In this document: piece after piece, positions 10,290 to 22,620 of the stretch
How the letters are laid out: each line of letters starts with the position of its first letter
Position numbering within the stretch: the stretch's first letter is position 1
Assembly (NCBI GenBank): GCA_028751875.1
Contig: CM054158.1
Location: forward strand, 7,188,916 to 7,252,915
Length of the DNA stretch: 64,000 bases
Reading direction: 5' to 3'
Source: Rapana venosa
Taxonomy: Eukaryota > Mollusca > Gastropoda > Neogastropoda > Muricidae
Made by a program: the position numbers and the translations under genes
The notes under the pieces: generated by a model
What the model was told of the DNA's origin: nothing
Database searches by the model: none
What the model saw: the letters and a program-made list of their open reading frames with translations, nothing else

Positions 10290-13200
10290 AGTAAAAACCC
10301 TAAAGAATGGGTAAAAAACATGGGGTAAGAAAATTTGTTTGCCTGACTTTTTTAATTTTTTTTTTTTAATTTTTAAAAACCCTTTTTTTTTTTAAAAATT
10401 TTTTTTTATACAAACTTTTTAAAATATTAAAAACATACGCACAAAAGGAACATTAAACCCCATGAAAACTTTAAAAAAAACCCAACCAGGGTGATGTAAA
10501 AAAAAATCTTCAATGTAAAATTAAATGAAAAACTCTAAACAGTTTGCAATTTTCTCAAAGTTTTCAATTTTTTATACAACGTCTAAACCGTTTTGGGAGT
10601 AAAAAATTGGGTTTTCAAATGCACTCCAAGCATTAAAAAGCCCGTAAAATTTTGCCATTGGTTTTTCGCATTAAATTTTTTCAAATTGATATCTATTTTT
10701 TAGTTTTTTGAAATCCCAAACAAATTTTTGGGATTTTGTATAAATTTTAAACACTTAAAAAATTTTATTTTTCCCCAAACTTTAAAATAAAACCCAAAAT
10801 TTTATCTTGTTTGTTAGATATGAAACCCCAAAAAATACAAGTTCTCGGACTTTTAAAAGAAAATTTTGAATATTATACATTTTTCATTAACAATGTTAAA
10901 CCAGCTTTTCCAAAAAAAAACCCAAAAAACCAGTTCCTTAAAAAATTTCAATAAGTCCCTTTCCTTCTGCCCAAAGGGTAAATGGGCGTATCTTTTACAC
11001 CCAAGCGGGAAAATCACTTTAGTACTTTATTTTTTAAACGATTTAATTTGTAGCCAAAAATTTTTGTAAAATCTCTGGTTTTCTGTGTTTTTTGGGAAAA
11101 AAATTTTTGTCCCAGGTTTTTAACAGGCATTTTTTTTTTTCCTCCATTTGGGAAACCCAACTTTTTTGGTTTATTGTTAGGGTTTTAAAGGATTTTCAAT
11201 ACTTTTTTGCCCTTTATTTTCCTAAATTATCCCTTTTATTGAAAAAAAACCCCCCTTTTGGAGTGGGTTTAAATCATCTATATAAATTCCCCTTTTTTTA
11301 AACCCATATTTTTTTTAGGGGCAAAATCCACCCTTGGGGGTTTAAGTCAATAAAAAAGTTTGTATCTTTTTAAAAATTCGGGGTTTTTTAACAATTTTTC
11401 CTTTTTTTTTAAATTAAAGTGTTTTTTAGAAAAATTCCCCTTTCTTTTCATTTTTCTTGTTTAATGACTTTTCCCCACTTTAAATTTTAATTAAAATTTT
11501 TGGTCCTCAAAATTTCCGTACGGGGTTTCCTTTAAAATTTGAGTACAAAAATATCTATTGTTTCAAAAAATACACCCCCAAAAAACCTTTTAATACTTTA
11601 TTTTTTAAGGGTAATGGGCCCATAGCTTTCTGGTTTTCAAGAAAGGGGTGGGTTTTTAATACCAATTTTTTTCCCCTTTTGTATTTTTTTTTTAAAATTT
11701 TTCTTTTTCCAGAAATTTTTAAAGCAAAAATGTATTTTCTAATATTTTAATTTAAGTCCCCTTTTTAACCCTTTTTAAAAAGCTTTTCCTTTTAAATTCA
11801 TGGGTTTTTTTTTTTTTCCCCCAAAAACAAACTGAAGCTAATTTTGGGGCTTCTTTTTAACGGGTCGGGGATCTGGAGCAGAACCTAAGGGATGAAACTT
11901 GACTGAATAAGAGTTTTTAATACCCCCAATTTCCCCCAATTGGAGTGATTCTTTTTTCCCCCAATTCTAACATCCCTTGCCCTCCGGTTTTCTTTCTTTT
12001 TTTGATTTTTTTCACATCAACAAAAATTTAAACTTAAACCAAACCCCTTTTTTTTAAAATTTAGAGGGTTCCCCATATCTTTTTTTAAAATGAGGCCCGG
12101 GAATACTTCTAGTTTCTTCTTCTTTTTTTTTCCCACCTTAAAAACCTTGTTTTTTATCAAAACCCCTAATTTAAACCTGACCTTACTAATCGGGTCAAAA
12201 AAAATTTTTTGGATTTTTCAAAAAAAACCCCTATCACCAAAAATTAAAACATTTGGGGTTTTCATCGGCAAAGGTTAAAATTTCCAAATGTTCTCTACCT
12301 TTTATCTTAACCCCTTTAATTATTTTATCTTTTTTTCCCCTTGTACCTAAAATTTCTGCCCGGGGAAAAATTTAAATAGGGAAACGGATCTCCCGTCTGC
12401 AGCCCTTTTAAATTTTTAACCCCCATTGCCCACTCTGCCCCCATTCAAAACCCACTGTTGATTTTAAACCTTATAAAGTTAAAATTCCAAACGAAAATAT
12501 TTTCCAAGCAAAATTCTTTCAAAACCATCAAAAACCCCCCCAAATTGGGAATCAAAGGCTTTTTCAAAATCAATACGGGTTAGCAACCGTCCAACTTTTA
12601 ACTTTTAGATATTTAAATCATAATAAAAAAATTTTTCATTATCGCCCATATATCTGTTTACTAAACCCCCTTTTTGGGCCCTTCATTATAAGGTTTTGGG
12701 CAGTATCGGGTTTTATTCTTTTGGGCAATAAAGAAATCCTTTTTTGTATAAAAATTTTTAAAAGTAGAGAGTTAGGTCCCAGTTTTAGTTTTCTTTTGAT
12801 TTACCCCTTTGGGGTTAAAAAGGGGTCCCACCTTTTTTTGGGTTTTCGGACAGTTCACCATGCTTTATTTCATTTAAAGATCTGACAAAAAGGGGTCCGG
12901 GGGGTTTCCCCAAAATTTTTAAAAAATTCACATTTAAACCCATCACCTGGGGGATTTTTTTTCCAAATTTTTGTTTTTAATGCTATTCTTCATCAAAGTG
13001 TTATTTCCCTTTTAAAATTTTTTTTGCCTCATGGGATAATTGGGAATTTTTTTTTACAAGATGCTTTTTTCCCACATCTTCTACATTTTTTTTTCTTATA
13101 CAATTTTTCAATAAATGTTTTTACTTCCCTTGCTGGGTCGGGGGTTTTATTACCCCCGGGTTCAATTTTATCAATTTTTCGTCATTTCTTGTTTAACATA

Positions 13201-13689
13201 GGGGTTTTTCAAAAATTCCCCAAAGTACTTTAAAATTTTTTCCCCCTTCGCAATCCATTTTTTGCCATTTTGGATTTTAATAAAAATCCTTCCATTTTTT
13301 TTCCCTTTGTTTCCCTTTAATTTTGGCCCTTTTCCGAATCGCTAAATTTTTTCCCCGTTTTCTTTTCTTTTTTTTTCCCTTAAGGTCCCTATTTCCGGGA
13401 TAAGAAATTTTCGGTGCAAATCTTTTTTTTCCCTTCCTTGCCATATGCAAATTTTACCCCCTATTTTCATTACCCCGAAACCAAAAAACCCCCTGCTGAA
13501 ATTTTTTAATTCATTTTCACCTTTTAAAATTTCTTTTTTTTTTTCCTTATCATGAAATTTCGCTGCTTGGGCAATAACCCCTTTGGTTCTCTTTATTAAT
13601 CTCCCCCACGTAGGTAATTTTTTTAAAAAGGGATGAATTTAAACTTCCAAAATTTAGGTGCTTTTCATTTTTAAAAAACTTTAAATTGT
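10290..13689 (-). pseudogene. Smeared sequence containing a LINE (L1/Tx1-like), minus strand
   Basis: From about 10290 the texture changes sharply: nearly every base sits in a run of 2-8, and no long frame survives. Reading the minus strand across frames still gives LINE reverse-transcriptase landmarks in the right order: DFEKAFDS (about 12549-12574), a degraded FADD-like block near 12265-12290, and a C-terminal block resembling L1/Tx1-type ORF2 near 10620-10700. The order on the minus strand is 5' to 3'. The decay looks like base-calling error (runs lengthened, bases replaced by their neighbour) more than ordinary mutation. The clade call is tentative. Confidence 0.5.
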
Positions 13690-14779
13690 TTTTTTTTTTT
13701 GGGTTTTTTTTTTTTTTTTTTGCTGCCCCCTCTTCTTACTTTCCCCATTTCGCTTTTCCCTACACCCACTCATTTCCAACCCCCCCGCCAAACCCATACC
13801 AAATTTTTATTTTTATCCCAAGTCGGGGGTTCCACAGGGAGCCAATCACAAAGGGGCCCGCCGGGGGCCCCCACCCGGGGGGGCCCCCTTGCTTGCGGGG
13901 TAAATTTTGGGTGGTTTCATTCCCTTTCGAAACTTAGCGGGACACCACCTCCAAGCCCCACTAAACCGACAAAATTGGCCCAGCCCTCGGGACCCCAGAC
14001 TATATTTTGCCCCCCCCAGGGCCCCCCCAAAAAAGCCCCCCAAAAAACCGTCCCCCGCAACCCTTCCCAACCCCCCAAAGGGTTTTTTGACACAAACACA
14101 CCACGCCAGAATTTAGGGGAAAAACCGAATCTGACCCCCAGGGAACCAGAGCAACGGGGACCACCGAATTCGGGGGCTTTTTTTTTAATTTTCCCTGATA
14201 CCAAGGGACATTGGGGATGACAAAATTATCTCCCGGGGGAATTGAAATTCCCTTTAAACTATTTCGGGGCTTTTACTCTCCCTTTTACTTAAAAAGATCC
14301 CCCCCCCCAGGCCCAGAATAAAAAAATGCTTTTGGTCAGGAAAATTGGACAAAACCCCCAAATTTCGCACCCCTTTAAGGGATAAACTTACGGGTGGGGC
14401 CCCATTTCCCCCCGGAGCCCCCCGCCACTCATTCGGGGAGACCCCCGGAGGGGGTCCGAAAAAAACCCAAAGATTTTTAGGGGAAATCGAACCTCCCCTT
14501 TCCTTTTTCGAAAACCCCCAACGCAAACCCCACTGCCCATGGGGGGGTAAAAAACTTTAATTTAAGGAAACCCATTGATCAGGTCGGGTAAAGAAAATTT
14601 CCCTTCTACTGGTAACCATTTTCCCCAGTAAACCCCTCCCCATGGGGGGGTTAAACCCCCCCAAAAACCCCGACCGGGAAAGGGGGGCTCCCCCGGGTTT
14701 GACCCCCAAAACACCTTCCCCGACACCAAATTTCTCCTTCCCGGGTTGGGGTCTCCCCCGGGTTACCAAGGCCCCGCCT
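13690..14779. other. Smeared GC-rich sequence, no call
   Basis: The same run-rich texture, now rich in G and C runs. Proline/glycine frames here (for example about 13699-14220) follow from the C and G runs. It may be the 5' part of the LINE that follows, but no motif proves it. Confidence 0.4.
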
Positions 14780-17650
14780 TCTGTTCTCTCGGGACGGGTT
14801 GCAAAAATATGTACGGATTAAAACGCACCCAAAATTTGTCCAAACCCCCCTTTTTTTGGGCAATAAATTAGGGAACCCCAAGAGCTGCTCAAGGGGAAGA
14901 ACTAAAATTTAAATTTCCAATTCTTGGCACATCCTTGGCTTCTGGAATTCAGGGGAAAAACAGGGGAAACCCAACCCCCCAAACCACAAATTTACAAACG
15001 GGGAAAAACGGGATAAAACAAACCCCGGCGGGGGGTTTTTCGTTCCAAAGACCCGTGAACCCGCATAAAGCTGTCACCCGGGGGCCAAAACCCTTAAATA
15101 AACCCCTGAACCCCCCCCCTTTTTAAAAATAATTTATAACAGGCATACCCCCCTACATCCCCTGCCCCCGATAAACCCCTTAGAAAATTTTTTTACCAGC
15201 TCCCAAGGTTCTGAATCAAACCCCAAAAGAAAAACCCCTCGTTTAAAAGGGACTAACCCAATGGAGAAGATCCTGGAAAAGACGGGGGGGGCGTTTTCCC
15301 AAATGAAATTACCAACCCAAATGAAAATTTGGACTCCGGGATTTGCCATTTATCAACCACCCCCACCTTTAAATACACTTCCCACAAAAAAACCCAAAAA
15401 TGGCCCCGGATAGCCCAAAGGGGGAACCCCAAAAACCAAATAAAAAAAACATAGGGTAAAAAAGCGGTTTAAACTACCTTTAACATCCACAACCCCAATT
15501 TTCCAAAAACCCAAGGATGATCAGGACGGGGGATATGACTTTCCGTTATTTAAAAAACCCCAAAAGGGCAACAACACCCGGTTTCAAATTTGACCCGAGA
15601 ACGGAAGGGACCCAGGGGTATTAAAAATTTTTCTAGAAAGGATAGTAAATTTTTGGCCACCCCGGAAATAACTCAGACATGTTACACTGACGAATTTAAA
15701 AAACCCGGGCATGACTGAAAAGCCCCCCAGTTCCCTTGGAAAAAGCCCCCAGAAAAAAAAACCAGGGGTTCCCCCAACTTTCCTACAACTATGCGACAAC
15801 TGAGATTGAAGAAAAAAAAAAAGGAAAAAAAAAAACCAAACAATATAACAGAAAACCCCAAAAAAAGGGAAACCCCTTGACGGGGGCAAAAGAAAATGGA
15901 TTTAACATCCCAAAACATTGAAGAAACAAGAAAACAAACCAAGAAAGCATTCATTGAAAACCTGACAAAACACAAACAGAAAAAAGGTTTAAAAATCCAA
16001 CAAAAGGGAAGTTTCACTGACGACCAATTTTCCCTAAAACAATACAGATTACTGCCCCCGCCCTGATACTATAAACCCCCCGGACCAAATCCTTAATTAC
16101 CCAAAGGCAAAAAAAGCCTTCCCCCTACCTCCAAAGAAGTAAAACACCTTCAGATCGCAAAAAAAGGGGGAAGTAGCAGGGCTGAAAACATTTCCAGCTA
16201 TTTTGGGCCAACCTGGGGGGGAAAACCGATCAGCCCCTACTAAAATCTCAAAAAAGTTTCCAACGGGAAAATCCAACCCCCAAGGAAGCGGGCGCCCCAT
16301 CATCACCTCCCCAAGAAAAAAAATTAAACCCCTGCCATATTCCGCACAATCACCCATATGCACCCCAACAATCATGTAGATAATATTAAAACTAAACCAC
16401 AACCCAATCCATCTTTGCTGGGGAACAACGGGTTTAGAGGGGGGGCAGCAAAAACAAAAACCAATATTAAACCTAAAGAATACATGTAGGGGTTACCGAA
16501 CATCAAAAAGGAACCTATACCACTTTTTTATCGTTTTAAGAAGGGCTTTTTACGGGGTGGGGGCATGGGGTTTTGGGGGAAACCCAAATTGTACCCATCA
16601 AATGAAAACCTAATCGGGTCATCAAAGCTGTAAAAGGGCCCCCACCGTCCCTTACAACAAAAACCCCCCCCATTGGAAATTTGGTTTTTCCAACCCCATT
16701 GGGGGAAACAGGGGGCCTTCTATTACCCCCCCTTTTCAACACTTCCTTGAAAAAATCTTTTGATGCACAAAAAATCAAAAGGGCCCCGAATTGGGGGCCA
16801 AAAACGTCAAAAACCCCGCCGCAGATACTTTTGAGGGAATAAATTCAAAAAAGGGAATTTGGCCACCAACAAAACATTTGGGGTTTGCTCCAAAAATAGG
16901 GCATGGAAATCAGGGGCAAAAGGGCCCAAAACTGAGGGCTAAAACCCAAACCCGGCTTTCCCCAATGATATCGGGGGTTAATGCCGGGGAAGTTTAAAAA
17001 TTTCAAACTTCAAGAAACCTGGGAGATTGTACCCGACCGGGGAAACCAAACCAAAAGAGGGGGGGTCTGCAAACAAAAACCCAATTGTCAAAACAAAAAC
17101 CCACCTTTTTCGGGAAATAAGAATAACCCTTAAACAAAATCTCCAAATCAGACAATCCCCCCCTTGCTTTTCCAAATTTTTTCCCTTTTTATCATGGAAA
17201 ACGGATTTGAAATTTGGGGGGAGATACGGCAGGGAAAATAGATCCCTTTCGGGGGATTTTGGGAACCCTAAAAAGACCACATAACAACGAAAGCTCCAAA
17301 CTTTCCAAAAACCATTACCCTATAAATTCTATCGTTGTGAAAACCTAAATTAGGGGTTTGGGCCATGTCAAAAGACCCCCAAGGGAAATTACAAAGCCCT
17401 TTTTTGGAAAGGGCAGCCCAAGGAAAAAAAAGGGAAAACCACAAAGTGGGGGTTTCCCATCATAAATAAGGGCCCTAGAACCCCCCCCAAAAACCCTAAA
17501 AACAAAACAAAAGGGGAAGATGGGGGGGAACGGGTTGCGGTTTTGGGGGTCCCCCCCGGTCGTCGGGATTTGGGGACAGATAATAATAAAAAACCTTTGG
17601 GTGATCAAAGCGATCCCCCGGGAACAATATCAGGTTTTTAAAAAATACCA
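14780..17650 (+). pseudogene. Smeared LINE: endonuclease and reverse transcriptase, plus strand
   Basis: Across all three plus frames the landmarks of an endonuclease-reverse transcriptase LINE appear in correct order. An endonuclease C-terminal block resembling WTWxSPDGxTxNQIDYI lies near 15390-15450. A PGPDTINPPD-like linker lies near 16055-16090. RT blocks corresponding to GFRxGRST (about 16430), DFKKAFDRVW (about 16530), GxRQGCLLSPTLFN (about 16700) and NLRFADDIDG (about 16812-16846) follow. Then come the GMEI block (about 16900) and a WYGHV/GRRRGRQ-like tail (about 17360-17440). No frame is intact for more than a few dozen codons. The tail matches in kind the LINE fragments at 48950-49325 and 33485-33840. 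The element is probably ordinary, and the sequence quality is what is abnormal. Confidence 0.6.
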
Positions 17651-17689
17651 GTATAGGTGATCTGACACCAAAAAGAAATCAAGCCGGCC

Positions 17690-18075
17690 TTGCTTCAGGG
17701 GCGTTGGTTTACGCCATGTGTAACGCCTACTTTCCAGATTGTTCTCTCTCCAAACGTCTGCTAAACCATCTTAAAACATTTTTATTTAAATGTGTGTGTG
17801 GACGTGAGCGCACACGCGCTCAGGTGTGCATGTATATGTATATGTGGTAATTTTGTATTTTCAATGTATTTCCTTATCGATTTTTTTCCTTTTTTTTACT
17901 GGTTTAATTTAACCGTAAATGATGCAATAATGTAGTGTCTTAGTATAATCATTACGAAATTTGTTCTTAGATAGATGGCTTGATGAAAAAAAGCAAATGC
18001 ATTGCTTATTCAATGTACCATCTGGAAATAAAATTTTGACTTGATTTGACTTGACTTGACTTGACTTGACACACA
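17690..18075 (+). mobile_element. LINE 3' end with (TTGAC)n tail
   Basis: It begins with a short C-terminal RT-like block (SKRLLNHLKTFLFK, about 17745-17795). The 3' region carries the 'taccatctggaaataaaatt' module and ends in TTGAC repeats (about 18035-18070), then (CA)n. This is the cleanest copy of the TTGAC-tailed family in the window. Sequence texture returns to normal at about 17690. Confidence 0.55.
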
Positions 18076-18601
18076 CACCACACACACACACACACGCACG
18101 GCAACTTCTGAAGGCCCCCCCCCCTCAATGGTGTGACATCATTGCGCTATATTTAACTCCATGCTTTCCCACCCACCAACAGAAGCCATTGCACACACGA
18201 TTTTCTTCCTGGAGTGCAAAGTAGAAGTCAAAGTAGAAAGTGCTGCTGTTCAAACAGAAATTTGGGGTCCTACACAGAAAAGGCTTGTTTGCAGTAGGCC
18301 TAGGTTTTCAGTTGGAAAGGTAGATTACTCTATTTCGGTAAAAAGTTAGGACAGGAATAACATTTTCTTCAGTTGTGTCTACCAGGCAGCTGTGACGGTC
18401 TTTTCAGAGAACTAGCCTAGTACACCCTAGTTGTAACCGCCTCCATTTTACCTGTAGGACTAACGATGGATTCGAAACAAGGTTGGTTCAGGTCGACTTG
18501 TTGCTCTCTCTCTCTCTCTCTCTGGCCGGATGGGGAAAAAACACCTTATGTGAATGAATGTTTACCCAATATCTGTACTTCTTGAAAAATACATATAAAG
18601 A

Positions 18602-18644
<43 letters not shown>

Positions 18645-19500
18645 CTTTTATTTCGAAGATAATGGAATAAACACTCATGTGTTTTTTTTCACCCAGTCCT
18701 GTGTTTGTGGTTTTTGTAAATTAAATACTAAATGTTGTCATCCATTCCCTCTCAAGACTCAAGAATACTTTAATGTCTCTACTACTAGGAGAGAAATTAT
18801 GAGTGGCATTTTCAAATTATAATTACACAGCATGCATTATTAAACAATACATATTAAGAAATAATACAGTATTTTAAAACTATAAAGTGGACAACAATCT
18901 ATGTCACACAGTGACACACACACACCTGCCCCCCCCCATCCACACACATGCACCTCCCCCCCCCCCCCCCCCCCCTCCATCCACACACACACATACACAC
19001 ACCTTGCACGCTCACACCAGTAAAGGTTAAGAGTAGCAAAGCAAAACCACAACACAACAATAAATCTAACACATCTCATGAAACACATCATCAGCACAAT
19101 CAATACAAATATCATAAGTAACTTCACATTAAAAAGAAAAACATGACAGAAACATTTTGATTAAAAAACCCAGTTTTAACGCTATTTCCCCTTTACCTAT
19201 CACAGCTCACATTTATTCTTTTGCCTGGTACTTTATATAAAACTATGCATGCACTCTCTCTCTCTCTCTTTCTCTCTCTCTCAGAGGCACATTCATGCAC
19301 ATGCTGTTATTTGATGATTTGATATGAAAACCCCTTTAAATTGTGTATTTTTTAAAGTTTAACAGTGGTTTAGAAGCTGAATTGACTTGTTGATTAAACT
19401 ATTTTTGGTTCTGTTTGTTTTTGATTTTGAAATTCGGAATCTTCAACCAGATGGAAGCAATGCATAGTGTTGTGAAAGCACGTGGGTTTCATCAGTGGAA
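18076..19500. other. No gene; SINE fragment and simple repeats
   Basis: Unassigned sequence with (CA)n plus a C-run (18068-18126), (CT)n near 18506, (TG)n at 18605-18642, a SINE family A fragment at about 18642-18750, CA/C-runs at 18905-19015 and (CT)n near 19254-19282. A frame at 18161-18349 with an upstream AG was considered as an exon but resembles nothing. Confidence 0.6.
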
Positions 19501-20610
19501 ATGCCTTTAGCTTTTTTAGTCATCTGATTTTCATACAATGAATTTAGCATCTTTTGCTTTTCTTCAACAATCTTTCCACACACATTATAACTTTATTCAA
19601 TACGTTCTTGTTTTTTTACATTCAAACAACCAAACCAGCATAAAAACTCATATGACAAGACTGATTCTACAAAACTGCGATAAAACAAGCACATAATTTC
19701 TTTTTTAACGTTCAGTGATCGCAGTTTTTTAAGGCAGTATATCCTTGATTGACATTTCTTATACATACAAGCAGTGTTTGCCTTAAAATTCAACTTATTA
19801 TCTAGAATTGTACCAAGATATTTGTACTCTAGCACTCTCTCTACTTTTGTTCCGTCTATGAACAGATCAGGAACTTGGGGTGTATTTCTGTGAAAATCAA
19901 TGAGCATTTCTTTGGTTTTGTTGACGTTTAAGTCAACTTTTTTTTTAGTCAAGATAGTTATTTTTACACCATTTACAGAACCTTCCTACTTCATCAAAAT
20001 AAACTAAATCTGAGTTAGATACATCTAGTAGAGCAGAGTCGCCTGAGTATTTTACAACAGGTGTAAGTAATGTACCAGTTCAGTCATTTGTATACAGGGT
20101 AAAAAGTACCGGAGCTGAGACAGTGCCTTGCGGTGCACCAGTGGAAGTGGTTCTTTGTAATGATTTTTTTCCTTCAAAAGAAACACACTGAATTCAATTG
20201 GTTAAAAAATTCACAATCCCTAAAATAAGTTTCGGGTTAACTTTGAGTGATTGAAGCTTTTGGGCCATGAGATGTGGCTGAATTGTGTTAAATGTGGAGG
20301 AAAAATCAACAAAGAGAATTCAATTTCAAACAAAAGAGTTGTTATTTTCAAGGTGTGTGTAAAAATGATTCAAGAGCTGATTGTTGCATCATCTGTACTT
20401 CTGTTATGCTTGTAGGCGAATTGGTAAGGGTCAAGGGCATCTTTAACTAGTGGCAGCAGGTACTGAAGAACAATGCGCTCAAAGCTTTTCATAACGACGG
20501 ATGTTAAGCCAAGGCAACGGTCTGTAATCATTTAAAACTTTAGGATTTTTTGTTTTTGGAACAGGGCAGATGGTGGTGTTTTTTTCCAGATAGAAGGAAT
20601 GGCTCCGGTA
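19500..20610 (-). pseudogene. Rex1-like LINE reverse transcriptase remnant
   Basis: Minus strand, 5' to 3' from about 20600 to 19593. Blocks include the SFERIVLQYLLPLVKDALDPY-type motif near 20480-20430, QFAYK (about 20415), STGAPQGTVSAPVLFTLYTN (about 20143-20080), the catalytic region KYSGDSALLD (about 20056-20027) and the C-terminal EYKYLGTILDNKLNF and SVLSYEFLCWFG blocks. These fit Rex1/RTE-like elements, where the usual catalytic pair is two aspartates. Here the first is glycine, and a stop follows YTND. Several frame changes break the ORF. The element is dead. Confidence 0.7.
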
Positions 20611-20624
20611 TTTAAAGACAATGA

Positions 20625-20730
20625 CAACCACTGGCACACAATGGCCTACTCTTCCAAAAAGCGGAACATGTTTTAACGTGTGCGTAAGATGTTCTGCAGT
20701 GTGTGTGTGTGTGTGTGTGTGTGTTTTCGT
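20625..20730 (-). repeat. SINE family A fragment and (TG)n
   Basis: It contains 'tggcacacaatggcctactc' and the 'gtgtgcgtaagatgttctgc' module, then (TG)n at about 20698-20724. Confidence 0.6.
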
Positions 20731-21045
20731 TGAATCCCCATGAAAAGGGAAAGTTTCAAGTTCAGGTGTATGAGCTGGACTCTTAAAGTCTAAGCTAGTA
20801 CAGTAGTAGTAGTGCTAGTACTACTTAACTGGCTTTTGATTGCTCAAGTCTATTGTGATTATCTTGTGTGGTTTATGATAGTAGATATAATACAGATGAC
20901 ATTGCACCAATAACAAAAATTTCAATTGACAACCCCCCTCTTAGTCTTACCCATTGGCTTATGTCCCCTTTTGACTAAAGTTAATATTGACTAGAGAGAC
21001 CCCTAACGACCCAAGCCTGTCCCATTGTCTATATCACATCTATCT
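20731..21045. other. Unassigned sequence
   Basis: No gene or repeat family recognised. Confidence 0.55.
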
Positions 21046-21080
21046 ATGTATTTTTGTATCTATCTATCTATCTGTCTGCC

Positions 21081-21121
<41 letters not shown>

Positions 21122-21128
21122 GCCTGCC

Positions 21129-21162
<34 letters not shown>

Positions 21163-21375
21163 CAACAGTGCTAGTACAAGTATAGATCTATGATTCTATC
21201 TTTCTATCCATCTATCTATCTATCTATCTATCTTAGTGTCTATGATTTTTAAAAATCTATGATCCATCTACCTAATTTTATCTAGATAGATTATCTAGAT
21301 CTATATAATCTGTAGATCTATATATATATCTTTCTATAGATCTATCTATCTATAGATCTAACAATTTAGATCAGC
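21046..21375. repeat. (TCTG)n and (ATCT)n tetranucleotide satellites
   Basis: (TCTG)n at about 21070-21163, then (ATCT)/(AGAT) rich sequence to about 21370. Confidence 0.9.
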
Positions 21376-21899
21376 CCATCTACCTACCTATTCGATAATC
21401 ATGTACCTGTATGTAGAGAGATGGTATATCTTGAGAAAAGAGTAGTGGGAGAAGACAGACCTGTGCAGAGTAATAGCATGTAACTACTTAATAAGAACCT
21501 TACAACTTAATGATAATGATCATGAATAAATAACATTTGATCAAAGCAAAAGTAATGTTATTTAGAACCTGTCCCTTCTGCATCTCCTGCTGCCCCCCAC
21601 ATACACAACACACACATATATACAAATTAACAAGTTATACTCATATGATACATGATGTATGATATTACATACATGTATAAATGTATACCATGCTTTGGCC
21701 TGGCCTGACTGGAGTTTTAGTGCCTCTAGAGATGGTCATTCTTCAGAGGTCCTGGTGATGGTCAAAACTTATTCCTCTGTCACGTCACACTACTGTAGTA
21801 TAGCACCTGGGCTTTATCACAGTTCTTGATTAAACCATTGACACTGGGGGCAACAGCACAGTGAGAGGCTATATGACCAGTGGCTTTCCCACTCATGGA
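21376..21899. other. Unassigned sequence
   Basis: No gene or repeat family recognised. Confidence 0.55.
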
Positions 21900-22316
21900 A
21901 TTTTTATTTATTTATTTATTCTTTTATATTGAGGATAATGGAATTTAAAAATTTGTAAAAAAAATTTTAATAAAAAAAAAAATTCTTTTATATCGAGGAT
22001 AATGGAATAAGCACTTATGTGCTTTTTTACATCCAGTCCCCGTGTGTATGCGGTTTTGTAAATTGTCATCTGTTCCCACCGGCACACAATGGCCTACTCT
22101 TACGAAAAGCGGAACAGGATTTTAACGTGTGCGCAAGATGTTGTGCGTGCGTTCGCACACGGGACCTCGGTTTATAGTCTCATCCGAAGGACTTTTGGGG
22201 AGAGTGGAGTCTGCACTGATGTTAACTCCAGGGGAAAATATCCCCTTGAACGGGATTCGAACTCGGGTTGTCAGATTGCGAGCGCAATGTTCTAACCACT
22301 TGGCTATCACGTCCCC
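21900..22316 (-). repeat. SINE family A, near full length, head type I
   Basis: It runs from an A/T-rich tail with 'gaggataatggaataagc' (and a partial tail duplication at 21900-21950) to a tRNA-like head at 22240-22316. Read on the minus strand the head starts GGGGACGTGATAGCC, has an A box (TAGCCAAGTGGTTAGA) and a B box (GAGTTCGAATCCC). These are pol III internal promoter elements of a tRNA-derived SINE. Confidence 0.85.
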
Positions 22317-22620
22317 CTCGTGTGCTTTTTTACATCCAGTCCCCGTGTGTATGCGGTTTTGTAAATTTTGTCATTTGTTTCCACTGGCACACAATGGCCT
22401 ACTCTTCCGAAAAGCGGAACAGGATTTAACGTGTGCGCAAGATGTGCGTTCGAACACGGGGCCTCAGTTTATAGTCTCATCCGAAGGACTTTGACATTCA
22501 GTTTGATTTTTTTTTTCAAACTGGGAAGAAAGGGCGAGGCTGGGAATCGAACCCACAACCTCATGGTTTACTTGTTGGCAGGCGAACGTCTTAACCATCC
22601 TGCCACCTTCCTTCCACTTT
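22317..22620 (-). repeat. SINE family A body joined to a different tRNA head (type II)
   Basis: It shares the family A body up to 'ccgaaggacttt', then switches to 'gacattcagtttgatttt'. It ends in a different tRNA-like head whose minus-strand A box reads GCAGGATGGTTAAGACG and B box GGGTTCGATTCCC (about 22530-22615). The copy at 51600-51795 has the same switch. It lies head-to-tail with the preceding copy. Confidence 0.8.

Noticed and set aside
13699..14220. Proline-rich 173-codon frame
   Set aside because: It lies in smeared sequence where C-runs create proline codons; no motif.
18035..18070. Telomere-like TTGAC repeat
   Set aside because: Only a few units, always at the end of the same retroelement module; it is an element tail.
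18161..18349. Candidate exon after an AG
   Set aside because: No recognisable protein and no convincing pyrimidine tract; kept only as a note.
22240..22316. tRNA gene
   Set aside because: A and B boxes are present, but the sequence is the head of a SINE repeated elsewhere; no clean cloverleaf. The same applies to 26990-27077, 36735-36809, 59530-59615 and 60172-60238.
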